Part shown: one piece after another, positions 43,791-51,932 of the stretch
Position numbering within the stretch: position 1 is the stretch's first letter
How the letters are laid out: every line of letters starts with the position of its first letter
Assembly: GCF_015278315.1 (NCBI RefSeq)
Contig: NZ_JADIJE010000009.1
Location: 124,001 to 188,000, forward strand
Source: Microbacterium ureisolvens
GTDB lineage: Bacteria > Actinomycetota > Actinomycetes > Actinomycetales > Microbacteriaceae
Length of the DNA stretch: 64,000 nt
Reading direction: 5' to 3'
Translations under genes and position numbers: made by a program
Notes under the pieces: model-generated
What the model was told of the DNA's origin: nothing
What the model saw: the letters and a program-made list of their open reading frames with translations, nothing else
Database searches by the model: none

Positions 43791-43820
43791 ACGCTAGCGT
43801 GTCAGCGATACCCGCGTCAA
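43791..43820 (-). promoter_or_regulatory. Promoter for the small-gene/acetyltransferase group
   Basis: On the minus strand -35 TTGACG (43815-43820) and -10 TAGCGT (43791-43796) are 18 bases apart, followed by about 23 bases to the strong Shine-Dalgarno of the 39-codon gene. Confidence 0.65.
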
Positions 43821-43906
43821 GCTTTCTCGCAGATTCGGTGATCCCATGGCGTGTCGCGATCCCGCCGCGCCCGGCTCGTCGGCCCGGCGGCCGGGCTGCG
43901 CTCCGG

Positions 43907-43912
43907 TAGCGT
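43907..43912 (+). promoter_or_regulatory. -10 element upstream of smc
   Basis: TAGCGT, 34 bases before the smc ATG. Here a short leader with a GGGGTGGGGGG ribosome binding region follows, unlike the leaderless genes nearby. Confidence 0.45.
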
Positions 43913-43946
43913 AGGCGGGTAATCGAGCTGGGGTGGGGGGCGTGCC

Positions 43947-46900
43947 ATGCACCTGAAGAGCCTGACGCTCAAAGGGTTCAAGTCGTTCGCCCAGCCGACG
44001 ACCTTCGCCCTCGAGCCCGGCGTCACCTGCATCGTCGGGCCCAACGGCTCGGGCAAGTCCAATGTCGTCGACGCTCTCGCGTGGGTCATGGGGGAGCAGG
44101 GGGCGAAGACCCTGCGCGGCGGCAAGATGGAGGACGTCATCTTCGCCGGCACCGCCACGCGTGGTCCGCTGGGCCGCGCGGAGGTGCAGCTCACGATCGA
44201 CAACAGCGACGGCGCTCTTCCGATCGAGTACTCCGAGGTGACGATCTCGCGGACCCTGTTCCGCAACGGCACGAGCGAATACGCCATCAACGGCGAGCCC
44301 TGCCGCCTGCTGGACGTGCAGGAGCTCCTGAGCGATTCGGGACTCGGTCGGGAGATGCACGTGATCGTCGGTCAGGGCCGTCTCGACAGCGTGCTGCAGG
44401 CGACCCCGGAGGACCGCCGCGGCTTCATCGAGGAGGCCGCGGGCATCCTCAAGCATCGCCGGCGCAAGGAGAAGACCCTGCGCAAGCTCGACGCGATGGA
44501 GGCCAACCTCACCCGCCTGAGCGACCTGGCAGGGGAGCTGCGGCGACAGCTCAAACCTCTCGGAAGGCAGGCTGAGATCGCTCGCGAGGCGGCGACGATC
44601 GCGGCCGTCGTGCGCGACGCCAAGTCACGCCTGTTCGCCGACGAGCTCGTCGGGCTCCGGGCCGAGCTCGCCTCGCACGCCCAGAGCGAGCAGGAGCGAC
44701 ATGCGGAGCGGATGGTGCTCCAGGAGCGGCTCGACAACGCCCGCGTGCGGATCGAGCAGCTCGAGGGCGACCAGCGGTCGGAGAGCGTGGACCGCGCACG
44801 ACGTGTCGCCCACGGGCTCGAACGGGTGCAGGAGCGGCTGCGCGGACTCTACGCGCTGGCCGGCCAGCGGCTGGCACTTCTCGGTGACGCCGAGGACGAG
44901 GAGCGCATCGAGCTGACCACGGTCTCGCAGGCGATGATCGACGAGGCTCGCACCGAGATCGACGAGGTCTCGGACGGACTGGGGGCCGCGGAGGATGCCG
45001 CGGCCGAGGCGGCGCGCGAGGTGATGCGCGCCCGCGCAGAACTCGATGCGCTCGACACCGACATCGCCGCGCAGAGCGCGCTCGTCTCCGAGCACGACAT
45101 GCGCATCACCGCGCTGCGCGGCACCGCGGAGGCCGCGGCATCCGCTCTCGCCGCGGTGCAGGGCGCTGTCGAGCGGCAGCAGAAAGCCCTCGACGCGGCG
45201 CTCGCGCGTCGTGCCGAGACGGAGGAGATCCTCGCCGGGGTCGACCCCGACCTCGTTCCGGAGGGGTCGTCGGCCGATCATGCCGCGACCTACGAGCGCG
45301 CGCAGCGCGACGCGACCGAGGCCGAGGCCGAGACGGCGTCGCTGCGCGAGCGCCTTCATGCCGCAGAGCGCGAGCGCGAGGCGCTCACGGCCCAGACCGC
45401 CGCGCTCAGTCGCGCACTCGATGTGAAGAACGGCGCCTCTGCGCTGATCGCCGAGGGCCGGCCGGGCGTTCGCGGTCTCGTGGGCGACGCGGTGCAGGTG
45501 GAGCCGGGGTTCGAGGCGGCCGTCGCCGCCGTGCTCGGGCCGATCGCAGAGGGCGTGCTCGTGGACGACCGCGAGAGCGCGTTCGCGGTGGCGGATGCCG
45601 CGCGCGAGGCCGAAGCCGGGCTCGTCGACATCGTCATCGCCGACGCCGGCATGATGCGTCCCTCCTTCGCCGAGATGCCGGGCGTCGTGCCGGCCCGCGC
45701 GGTCGTGACCGCGCCCGCGGGGGTGCTCGGCCTGCTGTCGTACGTCGTCGTCGCCGACGACCTCGAGACGGCGCGCGCGGCGGGGCCCGCACTCGCGGCC
45801 GCCGAGCTCGGCGGTCCGATCACCGTCGTCACGCGGGCGGGCGAGGTCTACACCGAGTATTCGCTGCGTGCGGGCGCCGGCGCGTCCCGCTCGCGGCTGG
45901 AGCTCGCCGCCGAACGCGACGCCGCAGCCGTCCGCCGCGACGAGATCGCGGTGGTCGCCGACTCGCTGCGGGAGGCGCTCGGTGACGCGACCCGCGAGCT
46001 CGAGTCGGCCAGGCAGCGGACGAAGACCGCGCTCGCCACTCTTCGCGAGCATGACGCCGCGCTGGCAGCGCACGCCGAGCAGGTCAACCGGGCGACCGTG
46101 CGGCACGAGGCCGCGGTGGCGGAGTGCGACCGCCTCGCCGCCGGGCTCGCGCAGGCCGCCGCAGCCGTCGAAGAAGCCGAGGCGTCGGCCCGGTCGGCGC
46201 AGGACCAGCTCACCGCGGCGCTCGAAGCGCCGCGCCCCATCCTCGACGCCTCGGCCCGCGAGGGCATGCTCGCGGCGCTCGAAGAGGCACGCGACGCCGA
46301 GATGCGCTCACGTCTCGAGGTCGAGACGCTGCGCGAACGCATCCGCGCCGGCGAGGCGCGCGTCGTGGCCCTGGAGCGCCAGCGCGAGCGGGAGCGCGAG
46401 GCGGCCGCGGAAGCGGCGCGACGGGCCGTCATCCGGCGGGCCCAGCGCGAGATCGCCGCCGGCGTCGCCGGCCAGCTGCCGGCGGTCATCGACTCCGTGG
46501 ACCGCTCCCTGGCGCAGGCGCGCGCGGGGCTCGCGGCGGCGGAGTCGGAGCGCACGGCGGTGACCGCCGAACTCGGTCAGCTGCGCACTCAGGAGTCGTC
46601 GGTGAGGGAACGGCTGGCAGGCCTCACCGAGAGCGTCCACAGCCTGGAGCTGCAGATCCACGAGAAGCGTCTGCATGTGACGGGACTCCTCGAGCGCGTC
46701 CAGTCCGAACTGGGGCTCGACGAAGACATTCTCGTTTCGGAATATGGTCCTGATCAGCCGGTCCCGCTCGGACCCCGGTCCGAACCCGCCGACACGGAAG
46801 CCGACGGCGAGGATGCGGCATCCGTCCCGTACGACCGCGCGGAGCAGCGCCGACGGCTGCAGGAGGCTGAGCGGAAGCTCTCGCAGCTCGGCCGCGTGAA

Positions 46901-47495
46901 CCCGCTCGCGCTCGAAGAGTTCGAAGCCCTCGAGCAGCGGCACAAGTTCATGACCGAGCAGCTGGCCGACCTCGCCCAGACGCGCAAGGACCTGCTGACG
47001 ATCATCGAGGAGCTCGACGAGCGGATGCAGTCGATCTTCCTCGCCGCGTTCGAAGACACGAAGGTCGCGTTCGGCGAGGTGTTCCCGATCCTGTTCCCCG
47101 GTGGCACGGGCTCGATCGCCCTCACCGATCCCGAGTCGCCCCTGACCACCGGCATCGAGGTCGCGGTGCGGCCCGTCGGGAAGAAGATCGAGCGCCTGTC
47201 GCTCCTGTCGGGCGGGGAGCGTTCGCTCGCCGCCGTCGCGCTCCTCACCGCGATCTTCAAGGCGCGGCCGAGCCCGTTCTACATCCTCGACGAGGTGGAG
47301 GCTGCGCTCGACGACGCCAACCTCGGCAGGCTGCTCGGCGTCTTCGAACAGCTGCGGGCGTCGAGTCAGCTGATCGTCATCACGCACCAGAAGCGCACGA
47401 TGGAGATCGCCGACGCCCTGTACGGCGTGTCCATGCGTCAGGACGGCGTCTCGGCCGTCGTGGGTCAGCGCATCGCCGAGCGCGTCGGCGCCTAG
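43947..47495 (+). CDS. smc: Chromosome segregation protein SMC
   Basis: SMC forms the condensin ring with ScpA/ScpB and organises the chromosome. The 1182-residue protein has the N-terminal Walker A GPNGSGKSN (Lys37) and long coiled coils at about 170-500 and 660-1000. The hinge lies at about 505-640 (RGLVGDAVQVEPGFEAAVAAVLG onward). The C-terminal head has LSGGERSLAAVALLTAI, the Walker B YILDEVEAALDD and VITHQKRTME. The start lies 12 bases after a G-rich ribosome binding region. Its stop codon overlaps the -10 box of ftsY. ScpA/B are not in the window. Confidence 0.96.
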   Translation: MHLKSLTLKGFKSFAQPTTFALEPGVTCIVGPNGSGKSNVVDALAWVMGEQGAKTLRGGKMEDVIFAGTATRGPLGRAEVQLTIDNSDGALPIEYSEVTISRTLFRNGTSEYAINGEPCRLLDVQELLSDSGLGREMHVIVGQGRLDSVLQATPEDRRGFIEEAAGILKHRRRKEKTLRKLDAMEANLTRLSDLAGELRRQLKPLGRQAEIAREAATIAAVVRDAKSRLFADELVGLRAELASHAQSEQERHAERMVLQERLDNARVRIEQLEGDQRSESVDRARRVAHGLERVQERLRGLYALAGQRLALLGDAEDEERIELTTVSQAMIDEARTEIDEVSDGLGAAEDAAAEAAREVMRARAELDALDTDIAAQSALVSEHDMRITALRGTAEAAASALAAVQGAVERQQKALDAALARRAETEEILAGVDPDLVPEGSSADHAATYERAQRDATEAEAETASLRERLHAAEREREALTAQTAALSRALDVKNGASALIAEGRPGVRGLVGDAVQVEPGFEAAVAAVLGPIAEGVLVDDRESAFAVADAAREAEAGLVDIVIADAGMMRPSFAEMPGVVPARAVVTAPAGVLGLLSYVVVADDLETARAAGPALAAAELGGPITVVTRAGEVYTEYSLRAGAGASRSRLELAAERDAAAVRRDEIAVVADSLREALGDATRELESARQRTKTALATLREHDAALAAHAEQVNRATVRHEAAVAECDRLAAGLAQAAAAVEEAEASARSAQDQLTAALEAPRPILDASAREGMLAALEEARDAEMRSRLEVETLRERIRAGEARVVALERQREREREAAAEAARRAVIRRAQREIAAGVAGQLPAVIDSVDRSLAQARAGLAAAESERTAVTAELGQLRTQESSVRERLAGLTESVHSLELQIHEKRLHVTGLLERVQSELGLDEDILVSEYGPDQPVPLGPRSEPADTEADGEDAASVPYDRAEQRRRLQEAERKLSQLGRVNPLALEEFEALEQRHKFMTEQLADLAQTRKDLLTIIEELDERMQSIFLAAFEDTKVAFGEVFPILFPGGTGSIALTDPESPLTTGIEVAVRPVGKKIERLSLLSGGERSLAAVALLTAIFKARPSPFYILDEVEAALDDANLGRLLGVFEQLRASSQLIVITHQKRTMEIADALYGVSMRQDGVSAVVGQRIAERVGA

Positions 47496-47498
47496 GCT
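47493..47498 (+). promoter_or_regulatory. -10 element overlapping the smc stop (ftsY promoter)
   Basis: TAGGCT contains the TAG stop of smc and ends 6 bases before the ftsY ATG. Confidence 0.6.
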
Positions 47499-47504
47499 GG
47501 GGGG

Positions 47505-48377
47505 ATGGCAGAGAGCTCCTGGTCGCTCGGTCGCGCGCTGCGCGGCATGTTCGTCAAACCCACGATCGATGAGAACACCTGGGACGACCTCGAGACGGCG
47601 CTGCTGACCGCGGACTTCGGTCCCGACATCACCGAGCGGATCGTCGACGAGCTCCGTGAGAAGGTCGAGCGCTACCGCACCACCGACCCGCGCGATCTCC
47701 AGCGCATGCTGAAGGAGACGCTCGAAGAGCACTTCGCCAAGTTCGACACCACGCTGCGACTGACCGAGCGACCGGCGGTGGTGCTGGTCGTGGGCGTGAA
47801 CGGCGTCGGCAAGACCACGACGATCGGCAAGTTCGCGAAGTTCCTCCAGCGCTACGGGCGCTCCGTCGTCGTCGGCGCGGCCGACACCTTCCGCGCGGCC
47901 GCCGTCGACCAGCTCGCGACGTGGGCCGAGCGAGGCGGGGCGACGATCGTTCGGCCTCAGCAGGAGGGCCAGGATCCGGCATCCGTCGCCTTCCAGACGA
48001 TCGAGTACGCCAAGCAGACGGGCACCGAGATCGTGCTCGTCGATACCGCCGGACGCCTTCATACCAAGGGCGGGCTGATGGACGAGCTGAGCAAGATCCG
48101 CCGGGTCGTCGAGAAGCAGGCGCCGATCAGCGAGGTGCTGCTCGTGCTCGATGCCACCACCGGCCAGAACGGCGTGATGCAGGCGCAGGCGTTCCTCGAG
48201 CACGCCGGCGTGACCGGCCTCGTGATCACGAAACTCGACGGCTCGGCCAAGGGCGGGTTCGTCCTCGCGGTGCAGGAGCGCACCGGCATCCCGGTGAAGC
48301 TGCTGGGCCAGGGCGAGGGCATCGGAGACCTCACGGGCTTCACTCCGCACGTGTTCGCGGCATCGCTCGTCGACTGA
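47505..48377 (+). CDS. ftsY: Signal recognition particle receptor FtsY
   Basis: FtsY is the membrane-associated SRP GTPase that receives ribosome-nascent chain complexes from Ffh. At 290 residues it is the short form lacking the long acidic N-terminal domain of enterobacteria. An amphipathic start MAESSWSLGRALRGMF may contact the membrane. The NG domain has GVNGVGKTTTIGKFAKF (Lys103), the DTFRAAAVDQL motif, LVDTAGRL and TKLDGSAKGG. It follows smc in the common smc-ftsY order; ffh is 5.7 kb downstream. Confidence 0.96.
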   Translation: MAESSWSLGRALRGMFVKPTIDENTWDDLETALLTADFGPDITERIVDELREKVERYRTTDPRDLQRMLKETLEEHFAKFDTTLRLTERPAVVLVVGVNGVGKTTTIGKFAKFLQRYGRSVVVGAADTFRAAAVDQLATWAERGGATIVRPQQEGQDPASVAFQTIEYAKQTGTEIVLVDTAGRLHTKGGLMDELSKIRRVVEKQAPISEVLLVLDATTGQNGVMQAQAFLEHAGVTGLVITKLDGSAKGGFVLAVQERTGIPVKLLGQGEGIGDLTGFTPHVFAASLVD

Positions 48378-48458
48378 TCCGGCCCTCGGATCGGACCGAA
48401 TCCGCGCCATGCCGCGTTCGGGCTATCGCCGACGCGCTCGTTGCGCTTTCATGGGGTC

Positions 48459-48959
48459 ATGGCGATCGAGCACGACTACTTCGGACTCCTCGAATCGGGG
48501 CCTGACGGATCGATCTTCTGGTCGGAGAACGTGGAATTGGGTGACCAGTCCGTCACGGTGGACCTCACGGCGCCCGACCAGGACGACGTCTCGGAGGCGG
48601 CCCTCGACGTGGCCGCCGCGCTCATCTCCTCGATCGAGGACATCGACCGCAGCGCGCGCAACGCCATGGTGAACGAGTTGAGCGACCGCACCAGCGAGGT
48701 GACGGAGTACATCCTGCAGCAGCAGGAGGCGCTCGGCGAGGCGCTCGAGGACGTGCTCGTCGACATCTCGGGCGACGTCCACATCGATGTCATCCGCTCG
48801 CTGCAGCTTATGAGCATGACGATCCTCGCCGACGAGCACGGCGGGGCCGACCCGTTCGCCGTGCTCGAGTACGCGCTCGACCCCGACGCCACCGACGACG
48901 TGCTGCTGGTCAACCTCGACTCGGACGGCGGCGTGCTGTCCGTGACGAGCGCGGACTGA
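48459..48959 (+). CDS. DUF2004 family protein
   Basis: A 166-residue acidic cytoplasmic protein. It begins IEHDYFGLLES and continues with FWSENVELGDQSVTVDLTAP, a pattern seen in the poorly characterised DUF2004 family. The middle is helical (EVTEYILQQQEALGEALEDV). No catalytic motif, signal or membrane segment is visible. The ATG at 48459 is chosen; the six codons upstream in frame begin with TTG and lack support. Convergent with lipA. Function unknown. Confidence 0.75.
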   Translation: MAIEHDYFGLLESGPDGSIFWSENVELGDQSVTVDLTAPDQDDVSEAALDVAAALISSIEDIDRSARNAMVNELSDRTSEVTEYILQQQEALGEALEDVLVDISGDVHIDVIRSLQLMSMTILADEHGGADPFAVLEYALDPDATDDVLLVNLDSDGGVLSVTSAD

Positions 48960-48960
48960 A

Positions 48961-48982
48961 CCCGCGCCCGGATCGGGGCGGG
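48961..48982. terminator. Possible bidirectional terminator between the DUF2004 gene and lipA
   Basis: CCCGCGCCC and GGGGCGGG can form an 8-bp stem with one bulged G and a 5-base loop, in the 33 bases between the two convergent genes. There is no T-run. Confidence 0.4.
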
Positions 48983-48992
48983 ATCGGCCGGA

Positions 48993-50042
48993 TCAGACCG
49001 CCTGCGCGAACCCGCGCTCGACGTGGACGTCCTCGGCGATGTGCGCGAGGTGGGCCGGGATGGTGCGGCCCTTCGAGAGCATCGACTGCGCCCACAGGCG
49101 ACCGGCGCGGTAGGAGGAGCGCACGAGCGGGCCGGCCAGCACGCCGAGGAATCCGATGCGCTCCGCCTCCTCCTTGAACTCCACGAACTCCTGCGGCTTG
49201 ACCCAGCGCGCGACCGGGAGGTGGCGCGGCGTTGGCCGCAGGTACTGCGTGATCGTGATGATGTCGGTGCCCGCGGCGTGCAGGTCTTCGAGCGCCTGCA
49301 CGACCTCTTCGGGCTCCTCGCCCATGCCGAGGATGAGGTTCGATTTGGTGATGAGGCCCGCATCGCGCGCCTGCGTCAGGACGTCCAGCGACCGCTCGTA
49401 CCGGAAGGCGGGCCGGATGCGCTTGAAGATGCGCGGCACCGTCTCGACGTTGTGGGCGAACACCTCGGGCCGGCTGTCGAAGACCTCGCCGAGCAGCGCC
49501 GGGTCGCCGTTGAAGTCCGTCGCCAGGATCTCGACCCCGGTGTTCGGGTTCATCGCGTGGATCTGCCGCACCGTCTCGGCGTGCAGCCACGCCCCGCCGT
49601 CGGCGAGGTCGTCACGGGCGACGCCCGTCACGGTCGCGTACCGCAGGTTCATGCGCACGACGCTCTCCGCCACGCGGCGCGGCTCGTCGGTGTCGTAGTC
49701 CGCGGGCTTGCCGGTGTCGATCTGGCAGAAGTCGCACCGCCTGGTGCACTGCGAGCCGCCGATGAGGAACGTCGCCTCGCGGTCCTCCCAGCACTCGTAG
49801 ATGTTGGGGCAGCCGGCCTCCTGGCAGACGGTGTGCAGCTCTTCGGTCTTCACGAGCGAGTGCAGCGCCTGATACTCCGGCCCCATCTTCGCCCGGGTCT
49901 TGATCCACTCGGGCTTGCGTTCGATGGGCGTCTGCGCATTGCGGACCTCCAGGCGCAGCAGCTTGCGACCGTCGGGGGCGGCAGAGGGGGCGGATGCCGC
50001 AGCCGCGGTACCCGTCGACGCGCCGGTGCCGCACGCGCTCAT
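48993..50042 (-). CDS. lipA: Lipoyl synthase
   Basis: LipA, a radical SAM enzyme, inserts two sulfurs into octanoyl groups on lipoyl domains. The 349-residue protein has the auxiliary-cluster cysteines in [14 protein letters not shown] and the radical SAM motif [13 protein letters not shown]. The C-terminal serine that ligates the auxiliary cluster is in VRSSYRAG. The first 25 residues are a low-complexity Ala/Ser/Gly/Thr extension. The ATG overlaps the lipB stop (ATGA), so octanoylation and sulfur insertion are made together. Confidence 0.96.
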   Translation of the reverse strand: MSACGTGASTGTAAAASAPSAAPDGRKLLRLEVRNAQTPIERKPEWIKTRAKMGPEYQALHSLVKTEELHTVCQEAGCPNIYECWEDREATFLIGGSQCTRRCDFCQIDTGKPADYDTDEPRRVAESVVRMNLRYATVTGVARDDLADGGAWLHAETVRQIHAMNPNTGVEILATDFNGDPALLGEVFDSRPEVFAHNVETVPRIFKRIRPAFRYERSLDVLTQARDAGLITKSNLILGMGEEPEEVVQALEDLHAAGTDIITITQYLRPTPRHLPVARWVKPQEFVEFKEEAERIGFLGVLAGPLVRSSYRAGRLWAQSMLSKGRTIPAHLAHIAEDVHVERGFAQAV

Positions 50043-50677
50043 GCCGGCACCCCCGCGAAGTCGGCCGCGAACACGCGGCTCACGGTGTCGACCACGTCAG
50101 CGGGGGCGATGTCGGCGCCGGCGATCTCGCTGAGGGTCGTGACCCCGGCGTCCGTGATCCCGCACGGGATGATGCCGCGGAAGCCTGCGAGGGAGTTGTC
50201 GCAGTTGAGGGCGAAGCCGTGCATCGTGACGCCGCGCTGCACGCGCACCCCGATGGCGGCCACCTTGTCCTCGCCGAGTGGGCGGCGCACCCAGACGCCG
50301 CTGCGGCCCTCGACGCGGTATCCGTCCACGTCGAACTCGCCGAGCGCCTCGATCAGCAGCTGTTCCAGCCGGCGCACATGCGCGACGACGTCGACCGGCT
50401 CGGCCAGCCGGACGATCGGGTAGCCGACGAGCTGTCCGGGCCCGTGCCAGGTGATCTTGCCGCCGCGGTCCACGTCGACGACGGGCGTGCCGTCGGTCGG
50501 GCGCTCATGGCGGGCCGTGCGCGCACCCGCCGTGTAAACCGGCTCGTGCTCCAGCAGGAGGAGCGTGTCCGGACGCGTTCCCGCGACCACCTCCGCGTGC
50601 ACCTCGCGCTGGAGACCCCAGCCGTCGAGGTACGGGACGTAGTCGGGGGAGAGGCCGACGGTCTGGATGTCGAGCAT
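50039..50677 (-). CDS. lipB: Octanoyl-[acyl-carrier-protein]-protein N-octanoyltransferase
   Basis: LipB moves octanoate from acyl carrier protein to lipoyl domains, the substrate of LipA. The 212-residue protein has the substrate-binding [15 protein letters not shown], the catalytic lysine in [20 protein letters not shown] (just before GVR the sequence reads KVAAIG) and the catalytic cysteine in [18 protein letters not shown] at 50677 with AAGGAG upstream. It heads the lipB-lipA operon; an inverted repeat lies in its leader. Confidence 0.95.
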   Translation of the reverse strand: MLDIQTVGLSPDYVPYLDGWGLQREVHAEVVAGTRPDTLLLLEHEPVYTAGARTARHERPTDGTPVVDVDRGGKITWHGPGQLVGYPIVRLAEPVDVVAHVRRLEQLLIEALGEFDVDGYRVEGRSGVWVRRPLGEDKVAAIGVRVQRGVTMHGFALNCDNSLAGFRGIIPCGITDAGVTTLSEIAGADIAPADVVDTVSRVFAADFAGVPA

Positions 50678-50699
50678 CGTGCTCCTTCGCTTGTGGCGA

Positions 50700-50720
50700 T
50701 TGCTGGATCGCGTCCAACAA
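50700..50720. promoter_or_regulatory. Inverted repeat between lipB and the TetR-VOC gene
   Basis: TTGCTGGA and TCCAACAA, 8-base arms with one mismatch around TCGCG, form a 21-base dyad located 23 bases before the lipB ATG and 89 bases before the divergent TetR-family gene. Size and place fit an operator. Confidence 0.5.
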
Positions 50721-50795
50721 TACATCCGCAGGCGGGCTGTCAAGCCGTGCGGGGTCCGCCGTCAGGGAATCCGCGCGTCGCCGCGCGGCGACCCC

Positions 50796-50801
50796 TAGGG
50801 T
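50796..50801 (+). promoter_or_regulatory. -10 element of a leaderless promoter (TetR-VOC gene)
   Basis: TAGGGT ends 7 bases before the ATG at 50809; no Shine-Dalgarno. Confidence 0.55.
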
Positions 50802-50808
50802 GGGCTTC

Positions 50809-51804
50809 ATGTCCACGGAGTCGCGCGCGGGAAGGCCGAAGGCGTCCTCCCGCGAGACGATCGCCGAGGCGGCGTGCGAGCTGTTCCTCGAGCAGGGCTA
50901 CGAACAGACCTCCATCGTCGACATCTCGCGGCGCGCGGGCGTCAGCCGCTCCAGCTTCTTCAACTACTTCTCCTCGAAGTCCGACGTGCTCTGGGCCGGC
51001 CTCGACGAGCGGCTCGGCGTCCTGGAGGCGCGCCTCGCCGAGGATGAGGGGACGGATGCCGCAGCCGCCGTCCGCAGCGCGACGCTGGCGATCGCCGACT
51101 CGTTCGTCCCCGACAGCCTCGCCCTCGGGATCGTCAACGTGATCGCGATGGGCCTCGAGGCGGAGTACGAGCGCGACGCCGCGCTGCGCCGTGCCCGCGT
51201 CGCCCGAGCCGTGTCGACGCGTCTGGTCCGCGCCGGCGCCGACCGTGTGCGCGCCGATGTCGCCGGCGCGGCGTGGGGCGGTGCGGTCCTCGCCGCCATC
51301 GAGGCCTGGGCTCACGATGGCGCGGGGCGCACGTCGCTCGTCCGCTTCCTCTCGCTCGCCGCCGACGCGGCTGCGCCGGTGTCGTCGCCGGTGCCGGTGG
51401 GAGAGGTCGCCCAGCTTCGCGTGGTCGTGCAGGCCGCGGCGTTCGAGCAGACGCTCGCGTTCTACCGCGACGTGGTCGGGATGCCGCAGGCCGAGGCCTA
51501 CGAGGCCGAAGGCGGCGCGCGCGTGGCCATCCTGGCCGCGGGGCGTGCGACGCTCGAGATCGCCAACCCTGCCCAGGTCGAGTTCATCGACCGGGTCGAG
51601 ACCGACGGCGACGCCCCGAGCGACCGCATCCGTCTGGCGCTCGAGGTGGCCGACACCGACGCCGCCGTCACCCGGCTGGATCACGGCGGCGCCGAGGTCG
51701 AGGCATCCGCCCGCGTCACGCCGTGGAACTCGCGGAACGCGCGCCTGCGCGGCCCCGCCGGTCTGCAGCTCACGCTCTTCCAGGAGCTCCGCACCGCGGA
51801 GTGA
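50809..51804 (+). CDS. TetR family regulator fused to a VOC (glyoxalase/dioxygenase-fold) domain
   Basis: A 331-residue two-part protein. Residues about 10-60 are a TetR DNA-binding domain (SRETIAEAACELFLEQGYEQ, then ISRRAGVSRSSFFNYFSSKS), followed by a helical ligand domain to about 185. After a short Pro/Val linker, residues about 200-328 form a VOC module (AQLRVVVQAAAFEQTLAFYR, DVVGMPQAEAY, and end RLRGPAGLQLTLFQEL). VOC proteins bind metal or small hydrophobic molecules, antibiotics included, so the extra domain may be a second sensor or a resistance function. The frame is continuous. It is divergent from lipBA. Confidence 0.88.
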   Translation: MSTESRAGRPKASSRETIAEAACELFLEQGYEQTSIVDISRRAGVSRSSFFNYFSSKSDVLWAGLDERLGVLEARLAEDEGTDAAAAVRSATLAIADSFVPDSLALGIVNVIAMGLEAEYERDAALRRARVARAVSTRLVRAGADRVRADVAGAAWGGAVLAAIEAWAHDGAGRTSLVRFLSLAADAAAPVSSPVPVGEVAQLRVVVQAAAFEQTLAFYRDVVGMPQAEAYEAEGGARVAILAAGRATLEIANPAQVEFIDRVETDGDAPSDRIRLALEVADTDAAVTRLDHGGAEVEASARVTPWNSRNARLRGPAGLQLTLFQELRTAE

Positions 51805-51932
51805 GCCCGAACGGGCGGAGTCGGCGCGGCCTCGTGCGCACACCGTGACACGTCGTTCCGCCCGGTCCTCTGGCAGCCGCCTCCGAGACGGTGCACGATG
51901 GTCCCCAGACCACATCGTCGTGGGAGGTCACC

